Of a DNA stretch of 64,000 nucleotides, positions 24,360-34,041 are shown in pieces. Below the pieces are notes generated by a model. The model was not told the DNA's origin. It saw only the letters and a program-made list of their open reading frames with translations, and searched no databases. The position numbers were made by a program, and so were the translations under genes. The stretch lies in NCBI RefSeq assembly GCF_002251855.1, contig NZ_NOXW01000021.1, forward strand, positions 434,001 to 498,000. Direction: 5' to 3'. How positions within the stretch are numbered: position 1 is the stretch's first letter; every line of letters starts with the position of its first letter. This DNA comes from Rhodoferax sp. TH121. GTDB taxonomy: Bacteria; Pseudomonadota; Gammaproteobacteria; Burkholderiales; Burkholderiaceae_C.

Positions 24360-27300
24360 ATGTTTGTACACCTGCGCCTGCACACCGAATTTTCCGTGGT
24401 GGATTCCACCAACCGCATCGACGAGGTGATCAAGGCGGCAGCCAAGGACGGCCAGCCGGCCATGGCCATCACCGACCTGAACAACCTGTTCGGCGCTATC
24501 AAGTTCTACAAGGAAGGCCGGGGCAAAGGGGTCAAACCCCTGATCGGCGCCGAGCTCATCATCGAAGGGCTGGGCGGTGACCCGGCTGCACTGTCACGCA
24601 TCATTGTGCTGGTGCAGAACAAGCAGGGTTACCTGAATATCTCGGAGCTGATTGCGCGCGCGTTCACGAAAAACGTGGTGAAGAACCAGGCCGTGGTGAA
24701 GATGGCCTGGATGAAAGAGCTGAACGAGGGCCTGATTTGCCTGGCCGGTGCACAGGCCGGCCCGGTGGGGCAGGCGCTGGTGCAGGGTGACACGGCCCGC
24801 GCTTACGAAGCGGCCATGCAACTGGCCAGCGTGTTCCCGCATCGCTTTTACCTGGAAGTGCAGCGGGCTGGTCGTGCTGATGACGAGGCCCATGTGGTGG
24901 CCACGGTGCAACTGGCCGCGCGCATGATGCTGCCGGTGGTTGCCACACACCCCATCCAGTTCACCGAACCCGATGATTTCGAGGCGCATGAGGCCCGGGT
25001 GTGTATTGCCGACGGCGAGATTCTGAGCAACCCCAAGCGGGTGCGGCGTTTCACACGCGAGCAGTATTTCAAGAGCGCGGCCCAGATGGAGGCGCTGTTC
25101 GCCGACATCCCCTCGGCAATTGCCAACACGCTGGAGATCGCCAAGCGTTGCAGCCTGACGCTGGTGCTGGGCAAGCCGCAGCTGCCCGACTTCCCCACGC
25201 CCGAGGTCAACGGCCAGCGCATGACACCGGAGGAGTATTTTCGCTACGCGTCGTTTGAGGGCTTGAAAGAGCGCATGCTGCACCTCTACCCCAAGGCGGA
25301 CGAGCGCGAGGCGCAGATGGCGCGGTATGTGGAGCGCCTGGAGTTCGAGCTGGCCACCATCCTGAAAATGGGCTTTCCGGGCTACTTTTTGATCGTGGGT
25401 GACTTCATCAACTGGGCCAAGAACAACGGCTGCCCGGTGGGGCCGGGCCGTGGTTCGGGTGCGGGCAGTTTGGTGGCGTATGCGCTCAAGATCACTGACC
25501 TGGACCCGCTGCAGTACAACCTGCTGTTCGAGCGGTTTTTGAACCCTGAGCGGGTGTCCATGCCCGACTTCGACATCGACTTCTGCCAGACCAACCGCAA
25601 CCTGGTGATCGACTATGTCAAGGACAAGTATGGCAAAGATGCCGTGAGCCAGATTGCCACCTTCGGTACCATGGCTGCGCGCGGCGTGGTGCGCGATGTG
25701 GGGCGTGTGCTCGACATGAGCTACACCTTTTGCGACGGCATCAGCAAGCTGATCCCCAACAAGCCGGGCACCAACGTCACGCTGCAGCTGCCGCCCACGG
25801 ACGGCAAGAAGAGCGACAAGTACGTCTATGCCACTGAGGCCGAGCCCATCTTGGCCGAGCGCGAGGAGAAAGAGGAAGACGTCAAGACGCTGCTGGAGCT
25901 GGCCCGCAAGCTGGAGGGCATGACCCGCAACATCGGCATGCACGCCGGGGGCGTGCTGATTGCGCCCGGCAAGCTGACCGATTTTTGCCCGCTGTACCAG
26001 CAGCCCGGCAGCGAGTCTGCGGTGAGCCAGTACGACAAGGACGATGTGGAAGCGATTGGCCTGGTGAAGTTCGACTTCTTGGGCCTGGCCACGCTCACCA
26101 TCCTGGAGATTGCGCGCGAGTTCATCATGAAGCGCCATCCTGGCCAGGAGAACTTTGCGTATGAAAACCTGCCGCTCAACGATGCCAAGGTGTACCGCCT
26201 GTTCAGTGAGGGCAAGACCGAGGCCGTATTCCAGTTTGAAAGCGTGGGCATGCAGCGCATGCTGGTGGATGCCAAGCCCAGCCGCCTGGAAGACCTGATT
26301 GCGCTGAACGCCTTGTACCGCCCGGGCCCGATGGACCTGATCCCCAGCTTCGTGGCACGCAAGCACGGTAAAGAGGAGGTGGAGTACCCGCACCCGGCCG
26401 TGGCTGAGATGCTGAGCGAGACCTACGGCATCATGGTCTACCAGGAGCAAGTGATGCAGACCGCGCAGATCCTGGGCGGCTACTCGCTGGGCGGTGCCGA
26501 CTTGCTGCGCCGCGCCATGGGCAAGAAGAAGAAAGAGGAGATGGACCAGCACCGGGACATCTTCCGCGCCGGTGCGCTCAAGACCCATGGCATTCCGCAG
26601 GAGAAGGCCGACGAAGTCTTCGACCTGATGGAGAAGTTTGCGGGCTACGGCTTCAACAAATCGCACGCCGCCGCCTACTCGCTGCTGGCCTACCACACGG
26701 CCTGGATCAAGGTGCACTACACGGCCGAGTTCTTCTGTGCCAACATGACTGTGGAAATGGACGACACCGACAAGCTCAAGGTGTTGTTTGAAGACGCAGA
26801 AAGCATGGGCCTGAGCTTTGAGCCGCCCAACATCAACCGTGGCGTGTACCGCTTCGAGCCGATCTCGAACAAGGAAATCCGCTACGGTCTGGGCGCGATC
26901 AAGGGCACCGGCGAGCAAGCCATCCAGGCCATCGTCGCCGCGCGGGAAGGCCGCGGTCCCACCGAAGAGGCGGGGCCCTTCAAGAGCCTGTTTGACTTTG
27001 CGCGCCGGGTCGACCGCACGCGCCTGAACAAGCGATGCGTGGAGGCACTCATCAAGGCGGGGGCTTTTGACAGCATCCACCTTAACCGTGCGGCCCTGGT
27101 GGAAAGCATGGACCGCGCCTTCGACTTTGCCGCAGCCAGTGCCGCGAATGCCAACCAGCATGGCTTGTTTGACATGGGCGGCGAAGACGACCATGGCTCC
27201 AGCACGCAGGAGCCTGATTTGGTGGAAGTGCTGCCTTGGGGCGTGCGCGAACAGCTGACACAAGAAAAGTCTGCGGTCGGTTTCTACTTGTCAGGTCACC

Positions 27301-27929
27301 TGTTTGATGAGATGGCGATGGAAGTACGCCGATTTGCCAAGCGGCCGATTGAAGAGGTGCTGGAAACCCGCGAACCCCAGGTGTTGGCCGGCATCATCAG
27401 TGGGTTCAAGGTCATCAACGGCAACCGCGGCAAGGTGGGCATCTTCACCCTGGATGACAAATCCGCGGCCATTGAAGCCACCGCAGACGAAACCATGCTC
27501 ACCACCTACAGTGAGCTGCTGCGCGATGACACGCTGGTGATTGTGAGCGGCCGCCTGCAACCGGGACGCAATGGCTTTGCGGCGCGGTTTGTATTGCAGC
27601 AAGTGTGGAGCCTGGAGCAGGCGCGCTGCCGCTTTGGCAAGTTTCTGCGTGTGGCGGTGCAGCTGGGTGGGCCGCAGCGTGCGCCGGATCTGCACGCCTT
27701 GTTGCGTGAGTTTCCGGCACAGCGCGAAATGTCGGAGCAAGGCGAGTTGGTGCGTGGCTTGCCGGTGCGCCTGCAGCTCCAGTGCCTGACGCCTGCCGGT
27801 GAGCTGGAGGGCGCGGCGGTGGACCTGCATCTGGACGAACGCGGCAAGTTCTTCCCCAGCGATGCAGCCCTGGCCAGTTGGCGCGCCCAAGCCTACCAAG
27901 GCAAAGCCGCCATCGTCTACGATTTATAA
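24360..27929 (+). CDS. dnaE: DNA polymerase III subunit alpha
   Basis: This is the catalytic subunit of the replicative polymerase, 1189 aa as expected for DnaE1. The PHP domain is at the N-terminus (HLRLHTEFSVVD with its HxH-like metal motif). The polymerase palm has two catalytic aspartates in MPDFDIDF (400-407), preceded by GRGSGAGSLVAYAL. The fingers have YRPGPMDLIPSF and KKKKEEMDQH, and the tandem helix-hairpin-helix/C-terminal region includes FNKSHAAAYSLLAYHTAWIK. An OB domain lies near 1000-1080 (VLAGIISGFKVI). The ATG at 24360 gives the family N-terminus; an earlier in-frame codon would add 81 unrelated residues. A palindromic repeat begins right after the stop. Confidence 0.97.
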   Translation: MFVHLRLHTEFSVVDSTNRIDEVIKAAAKDGQPAMAITDLNNLFGAIKFYKEGRGKGVKPLIGAELIIEGLGGDPAALSRIIVLVQNKQGYLNISELIARAFTKNVVKNQAVVKMAWMKELNEGLICLAGAQAGPVGQALVQGDTARAYEAAMQLASVFPHRFYLEVQRAGRADDEAHVVATVQLAARMMLPVVATHPIQFTEPDDFEAHEARVCIADGEILSNPKRVRRFTREQYFKSAAQMEALFADIPSAIANTLEIAKRCSLTLVLGKPQLPDFPTPEVNGQRMTPEEYFRYASFEGLKERMLHLYPKADEREAQMARYVERLEFELATILKMGFPGYFLIVGDFINWAKNNGCPVGPGRGSGAGSLVAYALKITDLDPLQYNLLFERFLNPERVSMPDFDIDFCQTNRNLVIDYVKDKYGKDAVSQIATFGTMAARGVVRDVGRVLDMSYTFCDGISKLIPNKPGTNVTLQLPPTDGKKSDKYVYATEAEPILAEREEKEEDVKTLLELARKLEGMTRNIGMHAGGVLIAPGKLTDFCPLYQQPGSESAVSQYDKDDVEAIGLVKFDFLGLATLTILEIAREFIMKRHPGQENFAYENLPLNDAKVYRLFSEGKTEAVFQFESVGMQRMLVDAKPSRLEDLIALNALYRPGPMDLIPSFVARKHGKEEVEYPHPAVAEMLSETYGIMVYQEQVMQTAQILGGYSLGGADLLRRAMGKKKKEEMDQHRDIFRAGALKTHGIPQEKADEVFDLMEKFAGYGFNKSHAAAYSLLAYHTAWIKVHYTAEFFCANMTVEMDDTDKLKVLFEDAESMGLSFEPPNINRGVYRFEPISNKEIRYGLGAIKGTGEQAIQAIVAAREGRGPTEEAGPFKSLFDFARRVDRTRLNKRCVEALIKAGAFDSIHLNRAALVESMDRAFDFAAASAANANQHGLFDMGGEDDHGSSTQEPDLVEVLPWGVREQLTQEKSAVGFYLSGHLFDEMAMEVRRFAKRPIEEVLETREPQVLAGIISGFKVINGNRGKVGIFTLDDKSAAIEATADETMLTTYSELLRDDTLVIVSGRLQPGRNGFAARFVLQQVWSLEQARCRFGKFLRVAVQLGGPQRAPDLHALLREFPAQREMSEQGELVRGLPVRLQLQCLTPAGELEGAAVDLHLDERGKFFPSDAALASWRAQAYQGKAAIVYDL

Positions 27930-27931
27930 GC

Positions 27932-27986
27932 CTTTTAGGTCTCTAGGCCCCGTGAATACTGCGCGAAAAGCTACTAAATTTGTAGC
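27932..27986 (-). repeat. Dispersed palindromic repeat, copy 6
   Basis: Located between the convergent dnaE and tolA genes. On the minus strand it reads GCTACAAATTTAGTAGC (hairpin arm pair GCTAC/GTAGC), then CGCGCAGTATTCACGGGG and CCTAGAGACC. It starts 3 bp after the dnaE stop and probably forms the shared 3' end of both transcripts. Confidence 0.82.
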
Positions 27987-27997
27987 AATTGCGGGGC

Positions 27998-28957
27998 TCA
28001 GGGGCCTAGCAGCGTTTGGGGTGACAGCACAATTACCATCGGTGACCAGACCTTGCCATTGTCCAGGGGCAACTTTTCGGTCTTGTCGATGGCGTTGAGG
28101 GCGGCGTTGTCCCAGGCGGCGTTGCCACTGCGCTTGCTGATGCGGCGGCTCAGGATGTCGCCGCTGGGGCTCAGCGACACTTCAATTTCGGTGACCGGGT
28201 TGCCCGAAATGATGTCGGTGTACGTCACATTGGGCTTGATGCGGGCCGCCACCCGTCCGAAGTAGCTGGCACCGGGGCCTGCACTTTTGGCTGCTGTGCC
28301 AGTGCCGCCGGAGCCAGTGGTCTCGCCGCCGGCCAAGGCGGCCATGCGTTTGAGCTGGTCTTCACGGTTTTTCTGGGCTGCCAGTTCGGCTGCTTTGGCG
28401 GCCTTTTGTTTGGCCAGTGCCTCAGCTTTGGCCTTGTCGTTTTTCTCCGATTTGGCGAGTTTCTCTGCCTTTTCGCGGGCGGCTTTGGCGTCCTGCTCCT
28501 TGCGCAGCTTCTCCGCAGCCAGCTTGTCGGCCGCTTGCTTCTCACGTTGCAGTTTGTCTTTACGCTCCTGCTCCAGCTTGGCCTGTTGCAGCTCTTTCTC
28601 TTTTTCCTGGCGTGCCTTTTCCTTTTCTTTCTCTTTGGCCAGTGCAATGTCGGCCGCCTTGGGCGCGTCCACGACGGGTGGCGCGGGCGGCGGTACAGGG
28701 CGGGTCGGCAGCGGGGGCTCGGGCGTTGGTTCGGGGGGCTCGGGTTCCGGCTCTGGCGGCAGGGGGGCTGCCTCTTGCGGCACTGCGGCCCAGAGTTCGG
28801 CCTCCACGGCTACGGGCGGAGTCTCGCGTTTCCAGGCCACGCCGATAGCCAGTACAGCGACGAGTACCAGGTGGGCCACCAGTGCCAGCAGCACGGCACG
28901 CACCAAACCCGGCGTGGCGGGCGGGGCAAACTCCAGGTGGTGGCGTGTGGCGCTCAT
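27998..28957 (-). CDS. tolA: Cell envelope integrity protein TolA
   Basis: This is the inner-membrane-anchored periplasm-spanning subunit of the Tol-Pal system (319 aa). There is a single transmembrane segment at 18-42 (VRAVLLALVAHLVLVAVLAI). A proline-rich part follows (58-92, PEPEPEPPEPTPEPPLP) and then a long Lys/Glu/Ala coiled coil (105-205). The C-terminal TolA/TonB-like domain is at 225-319, with SYFGRVAARIKPN and EIEVSLSPSGDILS. It follows tolR by 11 bp, in the order tolQ-tolR-tolA on the minus strand. tolB and pal are not next to it here. Confidence 0.94.
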   Translation of the reverse strand: MSATRHHLEFAPPATPGLVRAVLLALVAHLVLVAVLAIGVAWKRETPPVAVEAELWAAVPQEAAPLPPEPEPEPPEPTPEPPLPTRPVPPPAPPVVDAPKAADIALAKEKEKEKARQEKEKELQQAKLEQERKDKLQREKQAADKLAAEKLRKEQDAKAAREKAEKLAKSEKNDKAKAEALAKQKAAKAAELAAQKNREDQLKRMAALAGGETTGSGGTGTAAKSAGPGASYFGRVAARIKPNVTYTDIISGNPVTEIEVSLSPSGDILSRRISKRSGNAAWDNAALNAIDKTEKLPLDNGKVWSPMVIVLSPQTLLGP

Positions 28958-28968
28958 GTCGCGGTGTA

Positions 28969-29412
28969 TCAGTTCGCCAGCTGTACCGACAGGCCCACGC
29001 GCTGGATGCCCGCGCGCTGCAGGGTGTCCATCACCTGGACCACACTTTCGTACTTGACGGCCTTGTCGGCGCTAATGACCACGGCCGAGTTGGCTGCGGC
29101 GCCGTCCTTAGGGGCCGGTGCATTGGCCTGCGCACGTTTGACGGCGGCCGCCACGTCCTTGAGGACGATGGAGGTGGTTTGCTCTTTCACCTTCATCTCC
29201 AGCTTGTCATCCTTGCCAATGACGATCTGGATGATTTGGTCGGGCTGGCGTGCCGCCTTGCCCACACTGGGCAGGTCGATCATGCTGGGCGTGATCAGCG
29301 GTGCGGTGACCATGAAGATGATCAGCAGCACCAACATCACGTCGATGAAGGGCACCATGTTGATCTCGTTGATGGTGCGGCGGCCTCGGCCGCGTCCGGC
29401 TACAGCGGGCAT
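28969..29412 (-). CDS. tolR: Tol-Pal system protein TolR (ExbD family)
   Basis: This 147-aa inner-membrane subunit harnesses proton flow with TolQ. The single membrane helix near 18-40 contains the conserved Asp in NMVPFIDVMLVLLIIFMV, needed for proton translocation. The periplasmic domain has KVKEQTTSIVLKDV and IQRVGLSVQL at the C-terminus, as in the family. The gene lies between tolQ (21 bp upstream) and tolA (11 bp downstream). Confidence 0.95.
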   Translation of the reverse strand: MPAVAGRGRGRRTINEINMVPFIDVMLVLLIIFMVTAPLITPSMIDLPSVGKAARQPDQIIQIVIGKDDKLEMKVKEQTTSIVLKDVAAAVKRAQANAPAPKDGAAANSAVVISADKAVKYESVVQVMDTLQRAGIQRVGLSVQLAN

Positions 29413-29433
29413 GGAGTGGCTCCTGGCGTTGGC

Positions 29434-30132
29434 TTAGCGGGCAGCCGGGGCCGAGGCCTGCGCGCTCACATTGCGCTGCAGGATGTTGGAGAACTCTTCG
29501 ATGAAGGTCTCTTGCTGGATGGCAATACGGTCCAGGTCCCGTGCGAAACGGTTGTAGGCCACCACCGCTGGAATGGCGGCAAACAGGCCGATGGCGGTGG
29601 CCACCAACGCCTCGGCAATGCCGGGGGCCACGGTGGACAGGGTTACCTGCTGCAGCGAGGCCAGGCCGGTGAAGGCGTGCATGATGCCCCACACGGTGCC
29701 AAACAGGCCGACATAGGGTGAGACCGAGCCGACGGAGGCGAGGAATGAAAGGTTGCTTTCCACCGAGTCCATCTCGCGCTGGAAGCTCGCACGCATGGCG
29801 CGGCGAGCACCGTCCATCAGCGTGCCCACATCGGCGACGCGGCGTTCGCGCAGCTTTTGAAACTCGCGCATGCCGCTGGCAAAAATGCGTTCCATGGGGC
29901 CGCACTGCTGTGCATTCTTGCTGGCCGCACTGAACAAGTCGTTGAGGCTGGAGCCCGACCAGAACTCGCGTTCAAACGCCTCGTTCTGGGCTTTCACCCG
30001 GTTCAGCGCAAACAGCTTGCGAAAGATGGCAGCCCAGCTGGCAATGGACACCAGCATCAACAGCAGCATCACGGCCTGCACCACGATGCTGGCGTTGAGG
30101 ACCAAATGGAGGATGGAGAGGTCTTGGTTCAT
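29434..30132 (-). CDS. tolQ: Tol-Pal system protein TolQ
   Basis: This 232-aa ExbB/MotA-type proton channel subunit has three hydrophobic segments: 10-35, then GTVWGIMHAFTGLASLQQV (about 145-163) and IAEALVATAIGLFAAIPAVV (about 173-192). The conserved LLMLVSIASWAAIFRK follows the first helix. It begins the tolQRA operon and starts 17 bp after the aminotransferase stop, so it may be transcribed with the upstream rib-nusB-aminotransferase genes as well. Confidence 0.95.
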   Translation of the reverse strand: MNQDLSILHLVLNASIVVQAVMLLLMLVSIASWAAIFRKLFALNRVKAQNEAFEREFWSGSSLNDLFSAASKNAQQCGPMERIFASGMREFQKLRERRVADVGTLMDGARRAMRASFQREMDSVESNLSFLASVGSVSPYVGLFGTVWGIMHAFTGLASLQQVTLSTVAPGIAEALVATAIGLFAAIPAVVAYNRFARDLDRIAIQQETFIEEFSNILQRNVSAQASAPAAR

Positions 30133-30149
30133 CAGGATGGTTCAGGTGG

Positions 30150-31337
30150 TCAGGTGGAGAGCATCGCACGCAAGCGGGCAATCGCTGTTTCCAATTGTTT
30201 CATCGAGCTGGCGGTGGAAAAACGCACAAACTGGGCCGTCTGCGCCGTGCCGAAGTCGCGCCCCGGCGTGATGGCCACATGGGCGCGGTTCATCACCTCA
30301 AACGCAAAGTCCCAGCTGTCCTTGATGCCCAGCTTTTGGCAAAGTTCCGAGCAATCGGCCCAGGCGTAAAACGCACCATCGGGCATCACCGGCACCTTGA
30401 GACCCAGGGCATTGAGTGCGGGAATGAAGTAGTCGCGCCGCGCTTTGAACTCGGCTCGGCGCTGCTCATAGAGCGCAATGCTGGCGTCCTCGAAGCAGGC
30501 CAGGGCCGCATGTTGGGCGATGGTGCTGGGGCAGATGAACAGGTTTTGCGCCAGGCGCTCCACCACGGGTACCAGTACCTCGGGCACCACCATCCAGCCC
30601 AGACGCCAGCCGGTCATGTTGAAGTACTTGCTGAAGCTGTTGATGCTGATGATGTGCTCATCCAGCGCCAGCGCGGTTTGGCCAAACTGATTGTCATGGC
30701 TTAGCGCCAGGTAAATCTCGTCCACCAGCGTGATGCCACCACGCGCTTGCACGACCTGGTGGATGCGGCGCAGTTCGTCGGGATGGATGGAGGTGCCGGT
30801 GGGGTTGGACGGCGAAGCGAGTAGCACGCCGCGTGTGCGCGGGCCCCAGGCCGCCTCGACCTTGGCCGCGCTGAGCTGGAAGCGCTCTGCGGCTGTGGTG
30901 GGAACCAGCACCGCCTTGCCCTCTGCCGCACTCACAAAGTGGCGGTTGCAGGGGTAGCTGGGATCGGGCATCAAGATCTCGTCGCCCGACTCGATGAGGG
31001 CCAGGCAGGCCAGGTGCAGCGCAGCCGACGCACCGGCCGTGACCACAATCCGGCTGGCCGGCACCTGCACACCAAAGCGGCTGGCGTACCAGGCACTGAT
31101 GCGCTCGCGTAGCTGAGGCAGGCCGGTGGCCGGGGTGTATTGCGAGTTGCCGTTGTGCACGGCGCGCTCTGCAGCTTCTTGCACCAAGGGGGGCGCCGTG
31201 AAGTCGGGTTCACCGATGTTGAGAAACACCATGGGCGCATCGGTGTTCGCCACCTGGGTACCTAGGGCAGAGGCGGCCTTGGCCACTTCCATCACATAAA
31301 ACGGCTCAATATTCTGTGCGCGTGTGGAGATTTGCAT
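30150..31337 (-). CDS. PLP-dependent class I/II aminotransferase
   Basis: This 395-aa fold-type I aminotransferase has the Schiff-base lysine at Lys237 in SINSFSKYFNMTGWRLGW. Other landmarks are IGEPDFTAPP near 41-50, PSNPTGTSI at 176-184 and VDEIYLALSH (205-214). The substrate is probably an amino acid of the aspartate or alanine/aromatic group; motifs do not decide. The ATG at 31337 gives the family N-terminus, whereas an in-frame start at 31355 adds six residues. It follows nusB by 18 bp. Confidence 0.9.
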   Translation of the reverse strand: MQISTRAQNIEPFYVMEVAKAASALGTQVANTDAPMVFLNIGEPDFTAPPLVQEAAERAVHNGNSQYTPATGLPQLRERISAWYASRFGVQVPASRIVVTAGASAALHLACLALIESGDEILMPDPSYPCNRHFVSAAEGKAVLVPTTAAERFQLSAAKVEAAWGPRTRGVLLASPSNPTGTSIHPDELRRIHQVVQARGGITLVDEIYLALSHDNQFGQTALALDEHIISINSFSKYFNMTGWRLGWMVVPEVLVPVVERLAQNLFICPSTIAQHAALACFEDASIALYEQRRAEFKARRDYFIPALNALGLKVPVMPDGAFYAWADCSELCQKLGIKDSWDFAFEVMNRAHVAITPGRDFGTAQTAQFVRFSTASSMKQLETAIARLRAMLST

Positions 31338-31355
31338 GGGTCCGTGGCGGCGCAA

Positions 31356-31895
31356 TCAGGCCTTGCGGGGTTTCTTGGCCTTGTCGGCTTCCACTTCCAG
31401 CGCACGCAGGCTGGGTGCCAGACCGTTCAACACGCCGTTCACATACTTGTGGCCGTCGGTGCCACCAAATTCCTTGGCCAGTTCCACACACTCGTTGAGC
31501 ACCACGCGCCAGGGCACATCCAGACAATGTTGAAATTCATACACGCCGATCCACATTACGGCATGTTCGATGGGCGAAATCTCGGCCCAGGGACGGTCCA
31601 GCAGCGGGGCGATCAGGGCGTCCATGGCCTCGCCCTGTGCCACGCAGCCGTGCAGCAGCGCGTCAAAGTGGGCCGCATCGGCTTTGTTGAAGCCGGCCAG
31701 GTCGCGGGTGAATGGGTCAATGTCGTCCACCGCATTGCGGCCCACCAGGCTTTGGTAGAGGCCTTGCAGCGCAAATTCGCGGGCGCGGGTGCGGTTCGAC
31801 TTGGCGGCGGCTTTGCGGGCACCCGTGGCGGTCAGACCGGTGCGGGACTGGCGGGGAGGGCGCTTGGCGGTCGTGGGTGTAGGGGTGTCGCTCAT
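31356..31895 (-). CDS. nusB: Transcription antitermination factor NusB
   Basis: This all-helical RNA-binding protein joins the rRNA antitermination complex with NusE. It is 179 aa, longer than the 139-aa E. coli protein because of a basic N-terminal extension (residues 1-32, rich in Thr, Arg and Lys). The family core begins at [18 protein letters not shown], and the C-terminal motif [23 protein letters not shown] is conserved. The start codon overlaps the ribH stop (TGATG), indicating translational coupling. Confidence 0.95.
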   Translation of the reverse strand: MSDTPTPTTAKRPPRQSRTGLTATGARKAAAKSNRTRAREFALQGLYQSLVGRNAVDDIDPFTRDLAGFNKADAAHFDALLHGCVAQGEAMDALIAPLLDRPWAEISPIEHAVMWIGVYEFQHCLDVPWRVVLNECVELAKEFGGTDGHKYVNGVLNGLAPSLRALEVEADKAKKPRKA

Positions 31896-32362
31896 CAGAT
31901 GGCCTCCAGCAGATTGGCCATTTCCACGGCCACCTGGGCAGCATCGCGGCCCTTGTCAGTCTGGCGGGCCTCGGCCTGCTCCAGGTTTTCGGTGGTGAGG
32001 ATGGCGTTGGCGATGGGCAGCTGGTAGTCCAGGCCCACACGGGTGACCGCAGCGCCCGACTCATTGGCCACGAGTTCAAAGTGGTAGGTCTCGCCGCGGA
32101 TGATGCAGCCCAAGGCGATCAGTGCGTCGTACTTGCCCTTCTCGGCCATGGCCTGCAGGGCCACCGCCACTTCCAGGGCGCCGGGTACGGTGACGTGGTC
32201 AATATCTTTGTCAGCCACGCCCAAGGCCAGCAATTCGGTCTTGCAAGCATTGAAGAGGGCGTCGGTGATGCCCGCGTTGAAGCGCGCCTGGACGATGCCA
32301 ATGGAGAGTTTCTTGCCGTTCAAACGGTCTTCGGCAGTAATGCCTTTGTCTGCGCCAAACAT
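31895..32362 (-). CDS. ribH: 6,7-dimethyl-8-ribityllumazine synthase
   Basis: This 155-aa enzyme condenses the pyrimidine intermediate with dihydroxybutanone phosphate in riboflavin synthesis and normally forms icosahedral or pentameric shells. Conserved segments are [20 protein letters not shown] near 22-41, [18 protein letters not shown] (60-77) and [20 protein letters not shown] (85-104), which contains the active-site histidine. The gene is downstream of ribB (55 bp) and upstream of nusB (1-bp overlap), a common betaproteobacterial order. Confidence 0.97.
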   Translation of the reverse strand: MFGADKGITAEDRLNGKKLSIGIVQARFNAGITDALFNACKTELLALGVADKDIDHVTVPGALEVAVALQAMAEKGKYDALIALGCIIRGETYHFELVANESGAAVTRVGLDYQLPIANAILTTENLEQAEARQTDKGRDAAQVAVEMANLLEAI

Positions 32363-32417
32363 AGTCAGAGTCCTTTCATGTCGGGGACAGCGCTGTTGGG
32401 CTGTCCCGCAATGTGAT

Positions 32418-33533
32418 TTATTTGCAGATGTAGCCGGTGATTTCCAGACCGTAGCCGGTCACGCTGGGCATGCGGCGTGGGCTGCCCATGAGCTGTACTT
32501 TGTGCACACCGCATTGCAGCAGGATCTGTGCGCCAATGCCGTAGGTGCGCAAGTCAATGCGGCCACGCTCGGGCGCTTGCGAGGCGCGGGCCGTGCCTTC
32601 AAACTGGGCCAGCAGCTGTTCACCGGTTTCGCCGCAGTTCAGCAACACCAGCACGCCTTGGCCTTCTTTGGCAATGTGGGCCAGCGCGGTGTCCAGGCTC
32701 CAGCTGTGCATGGAGCGGTTGATCTCCAGCGCGTCCAACACCGACAGCGGCTCGTGCACGCGGGCTGGCACCACCGTGTTGGCATCCCAGCTACCCTTGA
32801 CCAGCGCCAAGTGTACGCCCTGGCCAGTGGTGTCACGGAAGGCATGGGCGATGAATTCGCCATACGCAGTCTGCATGGGACGCACGCCCAGTTTTTCAAT
32901 CAACGATTCAGTACGACTGCGGTGTTCGATGAGGTCGGCAATGGTGCCGATTTTCAGGCCGTGTTCGGCGGCAAACAGCTGCAGGTCAGGCAGGCGGGCC
33001 ATGGTGCCGTCGTCCTTCATGATTTCGCAGATCACGGCAGCCGGTGTGCACCCGGCCATGGCCGACAGGTCGCACCCGGCCTCGGTGTGGCCGGCGCGCA
33101 TGAGCACGCCGCCGTCCACTGCTTGCAGCGGGAAGATGTGGCCGGGTTGCACCAGGTCGTTGGCCACGGCACCTTTGGCCACGGCGGCTTGCACTGTACG
33201 GGCGCGGTCAGCGGCAGAAATGCCGGTGGTCACGCCTTCGGCGGCTTCAATCGAGACAGTGAAGGCGGTGCTGTGTTTGGTGCCATTGCGTGTGGCCATG
33301 GGCGGCAGCTTGAGCAACTCGCAGCGTTCGCGGGTCAGCGTCAGGCAGATCAGGCCACGGCCAAACTTGGCCATGAAATTGATGGCTTCGGGCGTAACGT
33401 GGTCGGCCGCCAGGACCAGATCGCCTTCGTTTTCGCGGTCCTCCTCGTCCACCAGGATGACCATGCGACCTGCGCGCATGTCGGCGACGATGTCTTCAAC
33501 CGGGGAAATGGGGACAGGGGAGAAGGCAGTCAT
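32418..33533 (-). CDS. ribB: 3,4-dihydroxy-2-butanone-4-phosphate synthase with degenerate GTP cyclohydrolase II domain
   Basis: This 371-aa protein has an intact N-terminal RibB domain (1-205). [20 protein letters not shown] carries the catalytic acidic residues, and [12 protein letters not shown] and GHTEAGCDL are present. The C-terminal half is RibA-like in length and fold cues ([20 protein letters not shown]), but the zinc motif GECLTGD...RCDCG is absent: the corresponding segment reads [20 protein letters not shown] without cysteines. The RibA part is therefore probably inactive or regulatory, like the RibBX-type proteins described in other bacteria. The leader is only 100 bp, too short for an FMN riboswitch. 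Confidence 0.93.
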   Translation of the reverse strand: MTAFSPVPISPVEDIVADMRAGRMVILVDEEDRENEGDLVLAADHVTPEAINFMAKFGRGLICLTLTRERCELLKLPPMATRNGTKHSTAFTVSIEAAEGVTTGISAADRARTVQAAVAKGAVANDLVQPGHIFPLQAVDGGVLMRAGHTEAGCDLSAMAGCTPAAVICEIMKDDGTMARLPDLQLFAAEHGLKIGTIADLIEHRSRTESLIEKLGVRPMQTAYGEFIAHAFRDTTGQGVHLALVKGSWDANTVVPARVHEPLSVLDALEINRSMHSWSLDTALAHIAKEGQGVLVLLNCGETGEQLLAQFEGTARASQAPERGRIDLRTYGIGAQILLQCGVHKVQLMGSPRRMPSVTGYGLEITGYICK

Positions 33534-33633
33534 GCGCGAAGTACTTTCAAAAGAGCGGTCCAACAAGGCCGTGCCGATGGCAGGCGTGGCCCCGATTATC
33601 GCCGCAAACCCCGTGCAAATGCCTTGCGAAGGG

Positions 33634-34035
33634 TCAATCGAGAGATGCGCTCCAGCGGTCGCCCCAGCCTTTGTCCAGGGCGCGCCGCTCACGTTTGGTG
33701 GGGCGGCCATGCGCAATGGCATGCGCTGGCTCAGCGGCTAAGCGGTTGCGCTCGGCAATCTCGGCACGTTTGGCAATGCTTTCGGGCGTTTCTTGGTACA
33801 GCTGCTGTGCAACTGGGGCTGGGCCGCGCTGGTCGCTCACCGCCAGGACGATCACGGTGCGTGGCACCTTGGCTTGCCAAATGGTCAGCACATCACCCGC
33901 ACGAATTTCCTTGGACGGCTTGATGTCATGCTGCGCCATCTGCACATGGCCTTTGGTCACTTCCTCCGTGGCCAGCGAGCGGGTTTTAAAGAAACGCGCG
34001 GCCCAGAGCCATTTGTCGATGCGGGTGCTGTCCAT
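33634..34035 (-). CDS. RNA-binding S4 domain protein (Hsp15-like)
   Basis: This 133-aa protein has an N-terminal S4 RNA-binding domain ([20 protein letters not shown], 5-24) and a basic C-terminal tail ending [19 protein letters not shown]. This arrangement matches the HslR/Hsp15 family, which binds 50S subunits carrying stalled peptidyl-tRNA after heat shock. The gene starts 6 bp downstream of the TctE-like kinase stop, so it could be part of the same transcript, although the functions are unrelated. A 100-bp gap separates it from ribB. Confidence 0.9.
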   Translation of the reverse strand: MDSTRIDKWLWAARFFKTRSLATEEVTKGHVQMAQHDIKPSKEIRAGDVLTIWQAKVPRTVIVLAVSDQRGPAPVAQQLYQETPESIAKRAEIAERNRLAAEPAHAIAHGRPTKRERRALDKGWGDRWSASLD

Positions 34036-34041
34036 GCGGGT

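Noticed and set aside
24594..27263. An 889-codon open frame on the minus strand opposite dnaE
   Set aside because: High-GC codon bias of dnaE creates long antisense frames. The predicted product is His/Gln/Leu-rich with no recognisable motif, and dnaE itself is certain.
33534..33633. FMN riboswitch upstream of ribB
   Set aside because: The gap is only 100 bp, and I could not find the conserved FMN aptamer arms.
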